Notes under the pieces: generated by a model
Databases searched by the model: none
Told to the model about the DNA's origin: nothing
The model's input: the letters and a program-made list of their open reading frames with translations, nothing else
Part shown: positions 26,607-37,446 of the stretch, piece by piece
Position numbering within the stretch: the stretch's first letter is position 1
Layout of the letters: the number at the start of each line of letters is the position of its first letter
Assembly (NCBI GenBank): GCA_963787135.1
Contig: CAWBBW010000033.1
Span: 248,001 to 312,000 of the forward strand
DNA length: 64,000 nt
Origin: Roseiarcus sp963787135
GTDB taxonomy: Bacteria; Pseudomonadota; Alphaproteobacteria; Rhizobiales; Beijerinckiaceae
Direction: 5' to 3'
Translations under genes and position numbers: made by a program

Positions 26607-29600
26607 ATGGGGAGCGCGCGCAAGATCATGGATTCGACGCCCCCTATCGCGCGGCGGTCCGTCGCATGGACGGCGACCGCCGCCGCTGGCCTCGGGTTCG
26701 TCGCCCTCGCCGCGTATTGGGCGATCGTGTCGCGCGAACCGATCCTCGCGGCCATAGCCGGCGCAGGCGGCCTCCAACTGTTGCGCACGGCGTTTTCCGA
26801 GCGCCCGTATTCCAAAGCGCTCGTTGCGGCCGACGCGGCCGTCTTTGCCATCTTCGCTTTTCAGCGAAACGACGCGCTGGGTTTCTGGCAATTGCCTGGA
26901 CCGTGGGCGGACGTCTTCCGGTTCAATGTTCCGGGTGCGACGATAGCGCTCGCAATCTATATCGGCGGCTCGATCATGGCGTTGATCGCCGGCTACCGAG
27001 GCCTGCGCCTCGTCGAGGCGGTCGGTCTGATTGCTGTGCCCTTCCTGTTCAATCTGCTTTTTGTCCTCGCTGCGGATTGGCATATGGCGGAGATCGGCGC
27101 CTTGGTGACGGCCCATGCCGCTCTGCCTTTTCTGGCGCAGGTCGCGATCGGACGCGCCCTGACGCTATTCTTTCTCGGCGAATCGATGCTGATGCTCGTC
27201 TGCCTCATCAGCGTCGATCGGCCGCCGCTCTCGCGGCGCTCGCACGTGCTCTATGCAGTGAGCGCGGTCTTCGCCGCTTCGACCCCGCTCATCGCCAACA
27301 CCGCCCAACTGGTTCCTGAGCCAGTACTGGCGATCTTCTTTTCCGGCCTCTGCGCCGCGCTCGCGCAGGGCGGCCTCTGGGCGATCGTCTATCTGATGAC
27401 GGGTCTCGTGCTCGACTGGCTCGCCGGCCGGCCACCCCGGTTCGACTCAGTCTGGGATCACTGGCGCACGGGCTTCATCAGAGGCGCGATCTACGGCGCG
27501 CTGTTCATGGGGTTCATCCTTGTTGCGGCGCTGGTTCTGCGCATACCCGGAGCCGGGGCGACGCTCAGCCGCTACGCGCTCATCGCGGGCCCGCTCTTCG
27601 GCGCGGTTCTCTTCCCGCTCGGAATGACCGTCGTCGGCAGCGCCGACGGAACGCCGCCGTTCTTCGGCCGTCTCAAAGCCGCCTATCGCGACCCGCGCGC
27701 GCCGGCGCGCGGCGTCGTAGCCGGGCTGGGAATGGCTCTCGCTTATCAGGCGAACCTTGCGGCTTACGACGGCGGCGCGCGCTTTCTTGCGATGTTCGTT
27801 GTCGGCGCGCTCTGCTATGGCGGCGTCGATCTGGGCTTCGACGGTTTGAGCATTCTGGGCGGCGAACGCACGAAGCTGCAAAGCTGGCGACTCTACGCAC
27901 TTGGACTTGGGCTCGGCGGGGTCGTCGCGGGCGCGCTCGGATGGTATTTCGATTCCGCTCAGGTCCAGGTCGTCATCGCCAAGTTCTGGGCCTATGCGGA
28001 TGTCGATTATCGGCTAGACGGCCGCGCGCTCGGCGATTTCACTACCTATCCCATCTTCAACAAGTACGGCATGATCAACCTGGGCCAGGTAGCCGGCGGC
28101 GTGCGTCTGTTTTGGACCGAGTCGGTGGCGGGGGTCATCAACTGGTCGCTCGCCGCGCCGCTGTTTTCGATCAACTATGTCCTCCTCGACTCGGCGTTGC
28201 AGCGCAGCCTGAGGCCGATCAAGAATCTTGTCAGCCCGCAAGGGGTCGAGGGCCTCGTGGAACAGGGGGTGCGCGTCCTGCGCTGGGGCCTTTGGATGGC
28301 CCCGGTCATCAATTCCTTCCTGCGCCAGTCGCCAGACCCGACGTGGTACAACCAGGACGGCGCCGTCCGGACAGTTGTCGCGATCGGCGCGGATGCCAGC
28401 CAAAGTCCGGAAGGCTTCCGCCAGTTCAGCCTCGCAGTGTTCACCGGCCTGCTCGCTTACGACTGGCTGCGCATCCTCATCTGGTTCGACCACATGGGCC
28501 TCAGGGTGGCGAGCCTCGTCAATCTGTCGTTTCTCGGCGGCGATCGCGGCGACGAGGCCGCCGCGCGCTTCGTCGGCTACAATGCGCGAACCCGCGTGGT
28601 TCCCGACGGCATACGCCGGTTCGGCACCTGGGCCCCACTGCTGATACCCTTTTACATTCCACGCGGATCGGAATGGGACCAGGCCTGGACGGGCGCGGAA
28701 ACGCTCGCCAAGGGCAGCGCGCCCATGCCCGAACCGGTCAAGACACTAGCTTTTGCGTATGCCGCCGCTATCGCGATCACGGCGGCGGCTTCCGTTGCGA
28801 TCGTAGCCAGAGGCCGCCGGAGCGTCGGGACCGCCGCGCCCTGGCTCAAAGGCGCGCCCCTTGAACTCGCGCGCCGGCCCGAGCGCTACATTTTCAACAA
28901 TGGCGCGGTCGGCCTCGAAATCCAGCGCGACGGCCGCGGGGCAGCGTTCGTCATGGGCGCAGAGCGCGGGGGCGCTCCAATCGACCTCACCCGCCGCCCG
29001 CTCGATCCCCTGCAGGCGCGCGGCCACTTCTTCTATGTCAGCGAGGAGGGCGAAGCCCCGTGGTCGATCGGCTTCGAGCCGGCCCGCCAGGCAGGCGACT
29101 ACCGCATCGAAGAGCCCGGTTTCAATCGCCTCGCAATCATACACACGCTGAACGGCGTCGAGGCGCGCATGGATATCTCGGCCGACGAGAAACAAGCAGC
29201 AATTCTGAGCTGGCGCATACGGCTTACGGACACATCGGGACAGCCGCGACGGCTGCGGCTGACCAGTTTCTGCGAAATCGCCGGCGCCGAAACCGCAGCC
29301 TACGCGCGCGACCTCGACTTCGCCGGCATGCATGTCGAGACGGTGTTCGTGCGCGCTCTCAACGCCATTCTCGCTCGCAACAGGCTCCTGCGCTCGGCCC
29401 GCGCGGACCGGGGTGAAGTCGCATTTTTCGCGGTTAAGCCGGGCGCGGGGGCCGAACTTGTCGGGTACGAAGATTCTAGGACGCGCTTTCTCGGCGAGGG
29501 CTCGCTCGCCCGGCCGACCGGCTGCGAGCCCTGGCGATGGCGCAAGCTCGACGACGAAGGCAAAGTCTGGACCTTCGATCCCGCCGCGAGCTTCAGCCTC

Positions 29601-32094
29601 GAAGCCTCGCTCGAAGCAAATGGATCGGCTGAGGCGGAGTTCATCGTCGGTCGCTCCGATAACGCCGTCTGGGCAAGCGAACTCATATCGCGGCGCCTCG
29701 GCCTCGCTCCCCTTCCGGAGTCCGACCTGCACACGCGCTTCTATGAGACGCGCGCGGTCGAGCCGTCACACGCGCTGCCCAGCCGCTGGCCCTTTGCCTT
29801 CTCCCCGGACGGCAAATCCTTAAGCCTGACCCATCGCACGCCACGCCCATGGGCTCATGTGATGGCGAACGAACTCGGCATGGCGACTATGGTCTCCAAC
29901 GACGGCGAGATTTTCTCCGCCTTCGGCAATGCCCGCCAGAATGGCCTCACAGCCTTCCGTTTCGACAGCGCGACCGTCGTGCAACCGGGTCAGATCGTCT
30001 ACCTGCGCGATCTTGACACCGGCAAGACCGACGCCCCTGGATTTGCGCCTTTTCAGCGGGAGGACGCGACGCATCACGTCGTCTACGAACCTGGGGCCGC
30101 GACTTTCCACACCGTGCGCGGCGATCTAACGATAACGTATGTGGTCTTCGTACCGCCGGACCGCCCCTGCGACATGCGGCTCTTGACCCTGCGCAACACC
30201 GGGACAGAGCCGAAGCGGTTGCGGATCGCACCGTTCTTCGACCTGGCGCTCGAGGAAAGTCCCAACGAAAGCGTCGACAAGATTGTCGACGAGACAGTCG
30301 GCTCGACCCTCCTGTTTCAGAATCCTCGCAACGATTTCGAGCGCGGCTTCGCCTTCGCGGCAACCAGCATGGCGAACCCGGCGACAGAGACAATCCGCAC
30401 CCGTTTTTTCGGGGGACCCGGGCGTGATATCCATACGCCCGCGATGATCGAAACCGGCTCGGCCGACGGGGCGGCCGGTGACGACGGCCGGCGGGTCGCC
30501 GCTTTCTGCGGCGAGGTGACGCTCGCGCCCGGAGCAGAGACGACGATCGTCATTGTATTCGGTCAGGCGCCGAGCCGCGCGGAAGCGCTGGCTGTCGCCT
30601 CACGGACCGCCATCATTCAGGCCGAGGCGGACTTGGCGGCCACCCGGGCCGCGTGGGCGGATCGGCTTGGCAAGGTCGAGGTGCGCACGAACCGGCCCGA
30701 CTTCGACCGGCTCGTCAACACGTGGCTGCCGTATCAGCTCTACGCTTCCCGGCTATGGGGCCGGGTCGGACCGAACCAGCGCGGAGGCGCCACCGGCTAT
30801 CGCGATCAGTTGCAGGACGTGCTGCCGCTAATCCTGCTCGAACCGCGCCTCGCGCGCGCGCAGATCGTGCTGCACGCAAGCCAGCAGTTTCGCGAGGGCG
30901 ACGTGCTCAAGTGGTGGCATCGCGCCCCGAACGGCGGCACGGGCCTCGGCCAGCGCACCAAGGCGAGCGACCCGCACCTGTGGCTGCCCTATGTGCTCGC
31001 GCGTTACGTACGCCAGCACGGGGACGCGGGAGTCCTCGACGAGTTCGACTCCCTTCCTGGAGGGAGAAGCCGTTCCGGAACATGAGGACACCTGGATCGT
31101 CATTCCGCGCGTCTCACGGGAGACCGCGACCGTCTACCAGCACGCGCGACTGGCGATCGATTTCACCCTGAGATACCTCGGCAAGAATGGCCTGCCGCTG
31201 CTTCGGGCCGGAGACTGGAACGACGGCATCGACGTCCTGGGAAGGCGGGGCATCGGGACCAGCGTCTGGATGGGTTTCTTTCTGGCCAACGTCCTCGACA
31301 GGTTCATCCCGCTCGCGCGACTGAAGGGCGACGACGCTTTCGTCCTGCGATGCGAAGAGGCTTTGGCAGGGCAACGCAAGGCGCTGGACGTCGGCTGGCT
31401 CGGCGATCATTACGCGCTGGACTTCGCCGACGATGGACAGGTCGTCGCCGTGCCCAATGCGATGACGACCGGCTGGGCCGCCTATTCGGGAGCGTGCGAC
31501 GACGATCGGGCTCTCGCGGCGATCGAAGGGGGGCTGAAAGCGATCGAGCGCCCGGACCGCGTGCTTCTTTTGGAAACGCCGTTCTACGAGCATTCACAGC
31601 CATATCCCGGGCGCATCGCCGATTATCCCCCTGGTGTTCGGGAGAACGGCGGCCAGTACAGTCATGGCGCCACCTGGATCGTGGACGGCTTCGTGCGGCT
31701 CGCCGAAGCGGCTCACTCCATGGGCGACAATGACAAGGCCGCGCGCTTGATGACGAGAGCCTTTGAAATATTTGAAAAGATCTCGCCCTTGAGGAAGTCG
31801 GATCCGGAGCGGATCGCGGTTTACGGCCTCATTCCCCTTCAGCAACCTGCCGACATCTATGACGGATGGGGCCACGGCGGACGAGGGGGCTGGTCCTGGT
31901 ACACCGGCTCGGCGGCGCGCATGTTGTCCGCCGCCTACACGCTTTTGGGCATCGTCGAGACTGCCGGCGCGATTGGCGTTCGCGACGATCTGCTTGAGCC
32001 CAAAGGCGAGTTGCAGCTCGAATCCCTGCGCATCGGCGACTCGATATGGCGCCGGCCCGCAGAGGAGCGTCGCCAGCCGGTCGCGGCGGACTAA
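26607..32094 (+). pseudogene. Giant membrane-anchored GH94/GH36-type glycoside phosphorylase-like protein, frameshifted near 31047
   Basis: Residues 1-740 hold many membrane segments with no catalytic motif I recognise. From YIFNNGAVGLEIQRDG (about residue 763) comes a GH94 supersandwich domain, then the start of the (alpha/alpha)6 barrel (GQRTKASDPHLWLP). The frame then stops at 31085. One base over, from about 31048, it continues as TPFLEGEAVPEHEDTW and carries RAGDWNDGID, whose Asp is the general acid of GH94 phosphorylases, ending at 32094. One extra base near 31047 explains the break. Intact length would be about 1,828 aa. NdvB glucan synthases share the C-terminal type, but the GT84 domain is absent. 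The substrate is unknown; a beta-glucan of the envelope is a guess. Confidence 0.75.
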
Positions 32095-32278
32095 CGGCGG
32101 ACTAATTGTCGCATCTTTGGGCTTTCCGGCGGTTTTTGGCTGCTTTGACGCCCCACTTTGGTCGAAACGGGCTTCAAAGGCCGGTTTGTGCGTTGCGGCA
32201 CGCCCGGGTTTCTGGCATGAGGCCGCCACAAACAGACCGCGCTCGCCGCGGTCGCAACATTTCAGGGGGCTATACGCC

Positions 32279-34408
32279 ATGCTGTTGGGTTTGATCCTTC
32301 TCTGCGGATTGCTGTCGATCGTCTACGGCGTCTACACCGTCAGTAGCCTGATGGCGGCGGACGCGGGATCCCAGCGCATGCAGGAGATCTCGGGCGCGGT
32401 GCGCGAAGGCGCACAGGCTTACCTCAGGCGGCAATACACCACGATCGCAGGCGTCGGCGTTGTCGTATTCGTCGGACTTGGCCTGCTGCTCTCGTGGACT
32501 GTCGCAGCCGGCTTCGCGATCGGTGCAATTCTGTCCGGCGCGGCCGGCTTCATCGGCATGAACGTCTCGGTGCGGGCGAACGTGCGCACGGCCCAGGCGG
32601 CGACGAAGTCGCTCGCCGGCGGCCTCGACATCGCTTTCCGCTCAGGTGCGGTGACCGGCCTTCTGGTCGCGGGCCTCGCCCTTCTCGGCGTCGCTGGCTA
32701 TTTCGGTTATCTAACTAGCGTTGTCGGCTACGCGCCGTCGGATCGAACGGTGATCGACGCGCTGGTCGCCCTTGGCTTCGGCGCCTCGCTGATCTCGATT
32801 TTCGCCCGTCTCGGAGGCGGCATTTTTACCAAAGGCGCAGACGTCGGCGCCGACCTGGTCGGCAAGGTCGAGGCGGGAATTCCCGAGGACGATCCGCGCA
32901 ACCCGGCGACAATCGCCGACAATGTCGGCGACAATGTTGGCGATTGCGCCGGCATGGCGGCCGACCTTTTCGAGACCTATGCCGTGACGGTGGTGGCGAC
33001 GATGGTGCTCGCCTCGATCTTCTTCGACGGAACCCCCTCCCTGCTGCCCAGCATGATGTATCCGCTCGCGATTTGCGCCGCCTGCATCGTGACCTCGATC
33101 ATCGGCACGTTCTTCGTCAAACTCGGCGCAAACAATTCGATCATGGGGGCGCTGTACAAGGGCCTCATCGCCACCGGCGCGCTGTCGATCGTGGGGCTTG
33201 CGCTCGCAACCCAGTTCGTCATCGGCTGGGGCGATGTCGGAACAGTCGCCGGTTCTGTGGTCACCGGTAAGAACCTCTTCGTGTGTGGCCTCATCGGCCT
33301 CGCCGTCACCGGACTCATCGTCGTCATCACCGAATACTACACGGGCACCGGCAAGCGTCCCGTGGTCTCCATCGCACAGGCCTCCGTAACCGGCCACGGC
33401 ACCAACGTGATCCAGGGCCTCGCAGTCTCGCTCGAATCCACGGCCCTTCCAGCCCTCGTCATCGTCGCCGGCATCGTCTCGACCTACCAGCTCGCGGGAC
33501 TCTTCGGCACCGCAATTGCAGTCACGACCATGCTTGGCCTGGCCGGAATGATTGTCGCGCTCGACGCCTTCGGACCGGTCACCGACAACGCCGGCGGCAT
33601 TGCCGAAATGGCCGGGCTGCCGAAGGAAGTGCGTCAGTCGACCGACGCGCTCGACGCCGTCGGAAATACGACCAAGGCTATCACCAAAGGCTACGCGATT
33701 GGATCGGCAGGCCTCGGCGCACTCGTTCTGTTCGCGGCCTACACCAACGACATCCGTCACTTCACCGAGATTGGCGCGCCCTATTTCAAGGATGTCGGCG
33801 TCGTCGATTTCAACCTCTCCAATCCCTACGTCGTGGCTGGCCTCATCTTCGGCGGCCTCATCCCCTATCTGTTTGCGGGCATCGCGATGACCGCAGTCGG
33901 GCGGGCGGCAGGATCGGTCGTGGTCGAGGTGCGCCGGCAGTTCAAGGAGATGCCGGGCATCATGCAGGGGACGCAGCGGCCCGACTATGGACGGGCGGTC
34001 GATCTGCTGACCAAGGCCGCGATCCGGGAAATGATCATCCCCTCGCTCCTGCCGGTTCTCGCGCCATTCGTCGTCTATTTCGGCGCCTACTGGATTTCGG
34101 GGTCTAAGGCCTCTGCTTTCGCCGCGCTGGGGGCTTCGCTCCTTGGCGTGATCGTCAACGGCCTTTTCGTCGCGATTTCCATGACATCGGGCGGCGGCGC
34201 CTGGGACAACGCCAAAAAGAGCTTCGAGGACGGCTTCATCGACAAGGACGGCGTCAAGCATTTCAAAGGCTCGGAGGCGCACAAGGCCTCCGTCACAGGC
34301 GACACCGTCGGCGACCCTTACAAGGACACTGCCGGACCTGCGGTCAACCCGGCGATCAAGATCACCAACATCGTCGCGCTGCTGCTGCTGGCGATCCTGG
34401 CGCACTGA
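32279..34408 (+). CDS. hppA: Membrane-bound proton-translocating pyrophosphatase (K+-independent)
   Basis: Couples pyrophosphate hydrolysis to H+ export across the inner membrane. The protein is 709 aa with about 16 membrane segments. Acidic substrate motifs are visible: GADVGADLVGKVE, DNVGDNVGDCAGMAADLFE and DAFGPVTDNAGGIAEM. The K+-dependence position reads GNTTKAITKG, with Lys where K+-dependent enzymes have Ala, so K+-independence is expected. The ATG at 32279 follows AGGGGG; the frame extends upstream without family sequence. The C-terminal DTVGDPYKDTAGPAVNP is typical. Confidence 0.96.
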   Translation: MLLGLILLCGLLSIVYGVYTVSSLMAADAGSQRMQEISGAVREGAQAYLRRQYTTIAGVGVVVFVGLGLLLSWTVAAGFAIGAILSGAAGFIGMNVSVRANVRTAQAATKSLAGGLDIAFRSGAVTGLLVAGLALLGVAGYFGYLTSVVGYAPSDRTVIDALVALGFGASLISIFARLGGGIFTKGADVGADLVGKVEAGIPEDDPRNPATIADNVGDNVGDCAGMAADLFETYAVTVVATMVLASIFFDGTPSLLPSMMYPLAICAACIVTSIIGTFFVKLGANNSIMGALYKGLIATGALSIVGLALATQFVIGWGDVGTVAGSVVTGKNLFVCGLIGLAVTGLIVVITEYYTGTGKRPVVSIAQASVTGHGTNVIQGLAVSLESTALPALVIVAGIVSTYQLAGLFGTAIAVTTMLGLAGMIVALDAFGPVTDNAGGIAEMAGLPKEVRQSTDALDAVGNTTKAITKGYAIGSAGLGALVLFAAYTNDIRHFTEIGAPYFKDVGVVDFNLSNPYVVAGLIFGGLIPYLFAGIAMTAVGRAAGSVVVEVRRQFKEMPGIMQGTQRPDYGRAVDLLTKAAIREMIIPSLLPVLAPFVVYFGAYWISGSKASAFAALGASLLGVIVNGLFVAISMTSGGGAWDNAKKSFEDGFIDKDGVKHFKGSEAHKASVTGDTVGDPYKDTAGPAVNPAIKITNIVALLLLAILAH

Positions 34409-34499
34409 AGCCAAGGCGAAAAGAAAAGGCCGAGGTCGAGGCCTCCGCCCTTTCTGTTGCCTGCCGACCGCCCCCGACGAGCGAAAGCCAAACCGCGGC

Positions 34500-34967
34500 T
34501 CAGCTAAAGCGGAACAGGCCCGCCATCATGTTGCGGAGGAAGTCAGGCTCGGTGCCGCCGGTTGGAGTCGTCCGGGAGACGAAGTCGAAAACCTTGCCGT
34601 CCTGCATGCCGTAGTTGGCGATGCGCTCAACCTTGCCGCTCTTGTCGAAATAGACTGCGAGCACATGCTGATCCGTCATTTGGACGGGCATGAAAGCCAA
34701 CGCTCGATGCATCTTCTGGCCGATGTAGTACCATGCGTCGCCGCCGACGGTCGACGTCGTCGAAGGCGTGCCGAGCAGAGTCAGCGCCTGCGGTTTCGTC
34801 GTCGCGCCGACCTTGATCTGCGACAGGGTCTCCTCGTCGACCTGATAGCCGCGATCGAAGTCGCCATCGTAGCCGATGCAGCCGCCGAGCAACGCGCCGA
34901 GCGCCATCGCCCCGGCGAGCGCGAGCCGCCGCGTGATACGATGCCTGACCTTCGGCCCGTGTCCCAT
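34500..34967 (-). CDS. bamE: Outer membrane protein assembly factor BamE (SmpA/OmlA lipoprotein)
   Basis: Lipoprotein of the Bam complex. The protein is 155 aa with a lipobox LLGGC, so Cys30 is lipidated. The SmpA/OmlA domain follows (QIKVGATTKPQALTLLGTPS, then WYYIGQK and VYFDKSGKVERI). It converges on hppA and diverges from the chaperone gene at 35096. The gene order with the bc1 chaperone, DUF177, plsX and fabH is conserved in Rhizobiales. Confidence 0.93.
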   Translation of the reverse strand: MGHGPKVRHRITRRLALAGAMALGALLGGCIGYDGDFDRGYQVDEETLSQIKVGATTKPQALTLLGTPSTTSTVGGDAWYYIGQKMHRALAFMPVQMTDQHVLAVYFDKSGKVERIANYGMQDGKVFDFVSRTTPTGGTEPDFLRNMMAGLFRFS

Positions 34968-35095
34968 TCACTTTCTCCGACTCGTCTGGCCTTTTTGCTT
35001 GCCAGTCCGACCGCGGATGCCTAACCCGAGCGGCTGAACAAATGCAAGGCGCCGCCACAGTGACGCGGTGGGACGCAATGTAAGGCGCGCTCGCG

Positions 35096-35647
35096 ATGAT
35101 TCTCGCCCGATGGCGCGCCAGGCGCGCCAGCAAAGCCCTCATTGAGCAACTTCGCGGCGAGATCGTGGCCGCGGGCCGCCGGCCCGCACTGTACCAGGCG
35201 CTCGCGGCGCCGGACCGGCTCGATGGGCGGTTCGAGCTTTTGACCCTGCATGCAGGGCTCGTGCTGCGACGTCTCGTCGCAATCGGCGGTCTGGGTCACC
35301 ATGTCGCGCAGGATCTCGTTGACAGCCTCTTCCTGCACTTCGACGATACGCTGCGGGAGATGGCGCTGAGCGATATCGCCGTCTCAAAACGGCTGAAGAC
35401 GATGAAGGAAGCTTTCTACGGCCGGAACGTCGCCTATGCCGCAGCGCTGGCGTCGGGTTCGCGCTCGGATCTCGCCGACGCGCTGGCGCGCAACGTCTAT
35501 GCAGGTGGGCCGAGCGGCGCCCTGCACGCGGCGGCGCTTGCCGACTATGTCGTGTCGATCGACGCCGTTCTGGCCGTGACGCCGATCGAGGAATTCGTCA
35601 CTGGACGCTTCCGTTTTCCGGATGACCCAACCGCATCGGGAGCCTGA
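35096..35647 (+). CDS. Ubiquinol-cytochrome c chaperone family protein (CBP3-like)
   Basis: The protein is 183 aa with the Ubiq_cyt_C_chap domain: LYQALAAPDRLDGRFELLTLHAGLVLRRL (in parts), LVDSLFLHFDDTLREMALSD and MKEAFYGRNVAYAAAL. The mitochondrial homologue CBP3 helps cytochrome b synthesis and bc1 assembly. It runs into the DUF177 gene after only three bases. Confidence 0.93.
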   Translation: MILARWRARRASKALIEQLRGEIVAAGRRPALYQALAAPDRLDGRFELLTLHAGLVLRRLVAIGGLGHHVAQDLVDSLFLHFDDTLREMALSDIAVSKRLKTMKEAFYGRNVAYAAALASGSRSDLADALARNVYAGGPSGALHAAALADYVVSIDAVLAVTPIEEFVTGRFRFPDDPTASGA

Positions 35648-35650
35648 GCC

Positions 35651-36184
35651 GTGTCCGACCCCTTCAGCCGCATCGTGCGGGTCGATTCCATCCCCAGGGA
35701 CGGCCAGACCGTCGCCATCGAAGCAAGTCCGGCAGAGCGGAAGGCGCTGGCGGCGCTCTACCGGCTTCCCTCGATCGAGGCCTTGACCGCGGAGCTCACC
35801 CTCCGACGGTCCGCAGACGGTCAGGTCGGGGTGACGGGCCGTGTCCGTGGGCAGCTCACCCAGACTTGCGTCGTTTCGCTGGAGCCGTTCCCTGCAGTCG
35901 TGGACGAGGAGGTCGACGTCCGATTTGCGCGGCTCGCGGACGACGCCGCCGCCCGCAGACTGTCGAAGGAGCCGCAGACGTTCTCGATTGATGACGAGGA
36001 CGAACCTGATCCGATCATCGACGGCAAGATCGATCTCGGCGCGCTTGTAGCGGAATTCTTCGCGCTGGGGCTCGATCCCTATCCTCGCAAGCCTGACGTT
36101 TCGTTCGAATCACCCCAGAGTCAGGAGGACGCCGCATCGCCTTTTGCGGCGCTCGGCGGCCGAGCCGGAAAGCCGCCGGACTGA
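35651..36184 (+). CDS. DUF177 (YceD) domain protein
   Basis: The protein is 177 aa with the DUF177 signature: LTQTCVVSLEPFPAVVDEEVDVRF (in part) and IDLGALVAEFFALGLDPYPRKP. In many bacteria it sits before rpmF and affects 23S rRNA accumulation; rpmF is absent here, as is usual in Rhizobiales. GTG start at 35651, three bases after the chaperone stop, implying coupling. plsX follows about 180 bases later. Confidence 0.92.
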   Translation: MSDPFSRIVRVDSIPRDGQTVAIEASPAERKALAALYRLPSIEALTAELTLRRSADGQVGVTGRVRGQLTQTCVVSLEPFPAVVDEEVDVRFARLADDAAARRLSKEPQTFSIDDEDEPDPIIDGKIDLGALVAEFFALGLDPYPRKPDVSFESPQSQEDAASPFAALGGRAGKPPD

Positions 36185-36365
36185 TCCCGTAAGAGCGGTT
36201 TGGACGGCGAAAGCAACCGGAAGCTCACTCGCGGAGCCGAGTTCCGGGCGCGTTCGGAGCGCGCCCTCGCCGCCCCGGCGTTGCCTTGCGCGTCGAAGCC
36301 GCTATTGTCGCGCCGCGCCGGGCGCCGCCCGAGCCAGGGCGCTTCGGGCGCCGTCGGACGAGGGA

Positions 36366-37427
36366 ATGGCGAGCGACGTTCGCATAGCGCTAGACGCAAT
36401 GGGAGGCGACACCGGCCCCTCTGTCGTCCTGCCCGGCGCCGCGATTGCGCTCGAGCGCCGTCCGGACACCCGCTACCTGTTGTACGGCGACGAGACGATG
36501 GTCGGGCCGATGCTCGCCGCCTATCCGGCCCTCGCCGCCCGCTCGCGCCTCTTTCATACCAGCGTCGCCGTCAAGATGACCGACAAGCCGAGCCAGGCGC
36601 TGCGCACTGGACGGCGGGTGTCGTCAATGTGGCAGGCGATCGAGGCGGTGAAGACCGACGCCGCAGACTGCGTGGTTTCGGCCGGCAACACCGGCGCGCT
36701 GATGGCGATGGCGAAGTTCTGCCTGCATACGATGGCGCCGATCGAGCGGCCTGCGATCGCGGCCCTGTGGCCGACGCTGCGCGGCGAATCGATCGTCCTC
36801 GATGTCGGCGCGTCGATCGGCGGCGACGAGCGCCATCTCGTCGATCTCGCGGTCATGGGCGCAGCGATGGCGCGAATCGTATTCGACATCGACAGCCCGA
36901 CGGTCGGGCTCCTCAATGTCGGGGTGGAGGAGATCAAGGGGGTCGAGGAGGTCAAGGCCGCCGGGCGCATGCTGCGCGAGGCCAACCTGCCCAATATGCG
37001 CTACCACGGCTTCGTCGAGGGCGACGATCTGGGGCGGGGCGCGGTGGACGTGTTCGTCACCGAAGGCTTCACCGGCAATATCGCGCTGAAAACGGCCGAG
37101 GGCACGGCGAGGCAGCTCAGCCGCTACCTGCGCGACGCGATGAGCCACAGCATTATGTCCCGCATCGGCTTCATGTTCGCGCGGAAGGCGCTCGAGGCCT
37201 TGCGCGAGAAAATGAGCCCGCGCGCGAGCGGGGGCGTATTTCTCGGGCTTGACGGCGTCGTCATCAAGGCCCATGGCGGCGCCGACGCCGAAGCTTATGC
37301 CGGCGCTATTGAATTGGGCTACGACATGGTTCGCCAGGAACTGCTAGGCAAGATTCGTGAAATGATCGCGCAGGCTGACGGCGCCCGTCCCTCCCCGGCG
37401 CGCTCAATTTCGCCGGCGGCCCAGTGA
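36366..37427 (+). CDS. plsX: Phosphate acyltransferase PlsX
   Basis: Converts acyl-ACP to acyl-phosphate for phospholipid synthesis through PlsY. The protein is 353 aa. It starts RIALDAMGGDTGPSVVLPGA and shows SAGNTGALMAMAK, ERPAIAALWPT, LDVGASIGGDERHL and TEGFTGNIALKTAEG. The ATG at 36366 with GAGGG upstream gives the canonical start; the open frame from 36144 has no family sequence. It is followed after 19 bases by fabH. Confidence 0.96.
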   Translation: MASDVRIALDAMGGDTGPSVVLPGAAIALERRPDTRYLLYGDETMVGPMLAAYPALAARSRLFHTSVAVKMTDKPSQALRTGRRVSSMWQAIEAVKTDAADCVVSAGNTGALMAMAKFCLHTMAPIERPAIAALWPTLRGESIVLDVGASIGGDERHLVDLAVMGAAMARIVFDIDSPTVGLLNVGVEEIKGVEEVKAAGRMLREANLPNMRYHGFVEGDDLGRGAVDVFVTEGFTGNIALKTAEGTARQLSRYLRDAMSHSIMSRIGFMFARKALEALREKMSPRASGGVFLGLDGVVIKAHGGADAEAYAGAIELGYDMVRQELLGKIREMIAQADGARPSPARSISPAAQ

Positions 37428-37446
37428 TCTGGAAGCCGCCTTCTCC

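Noticed and set aside
34409..34499. Terminator between convergent hppA and bamE
   Set aside because: The aggcc...ggcct pairing is only five base pairs with an eight-base loop and no clean T-run.
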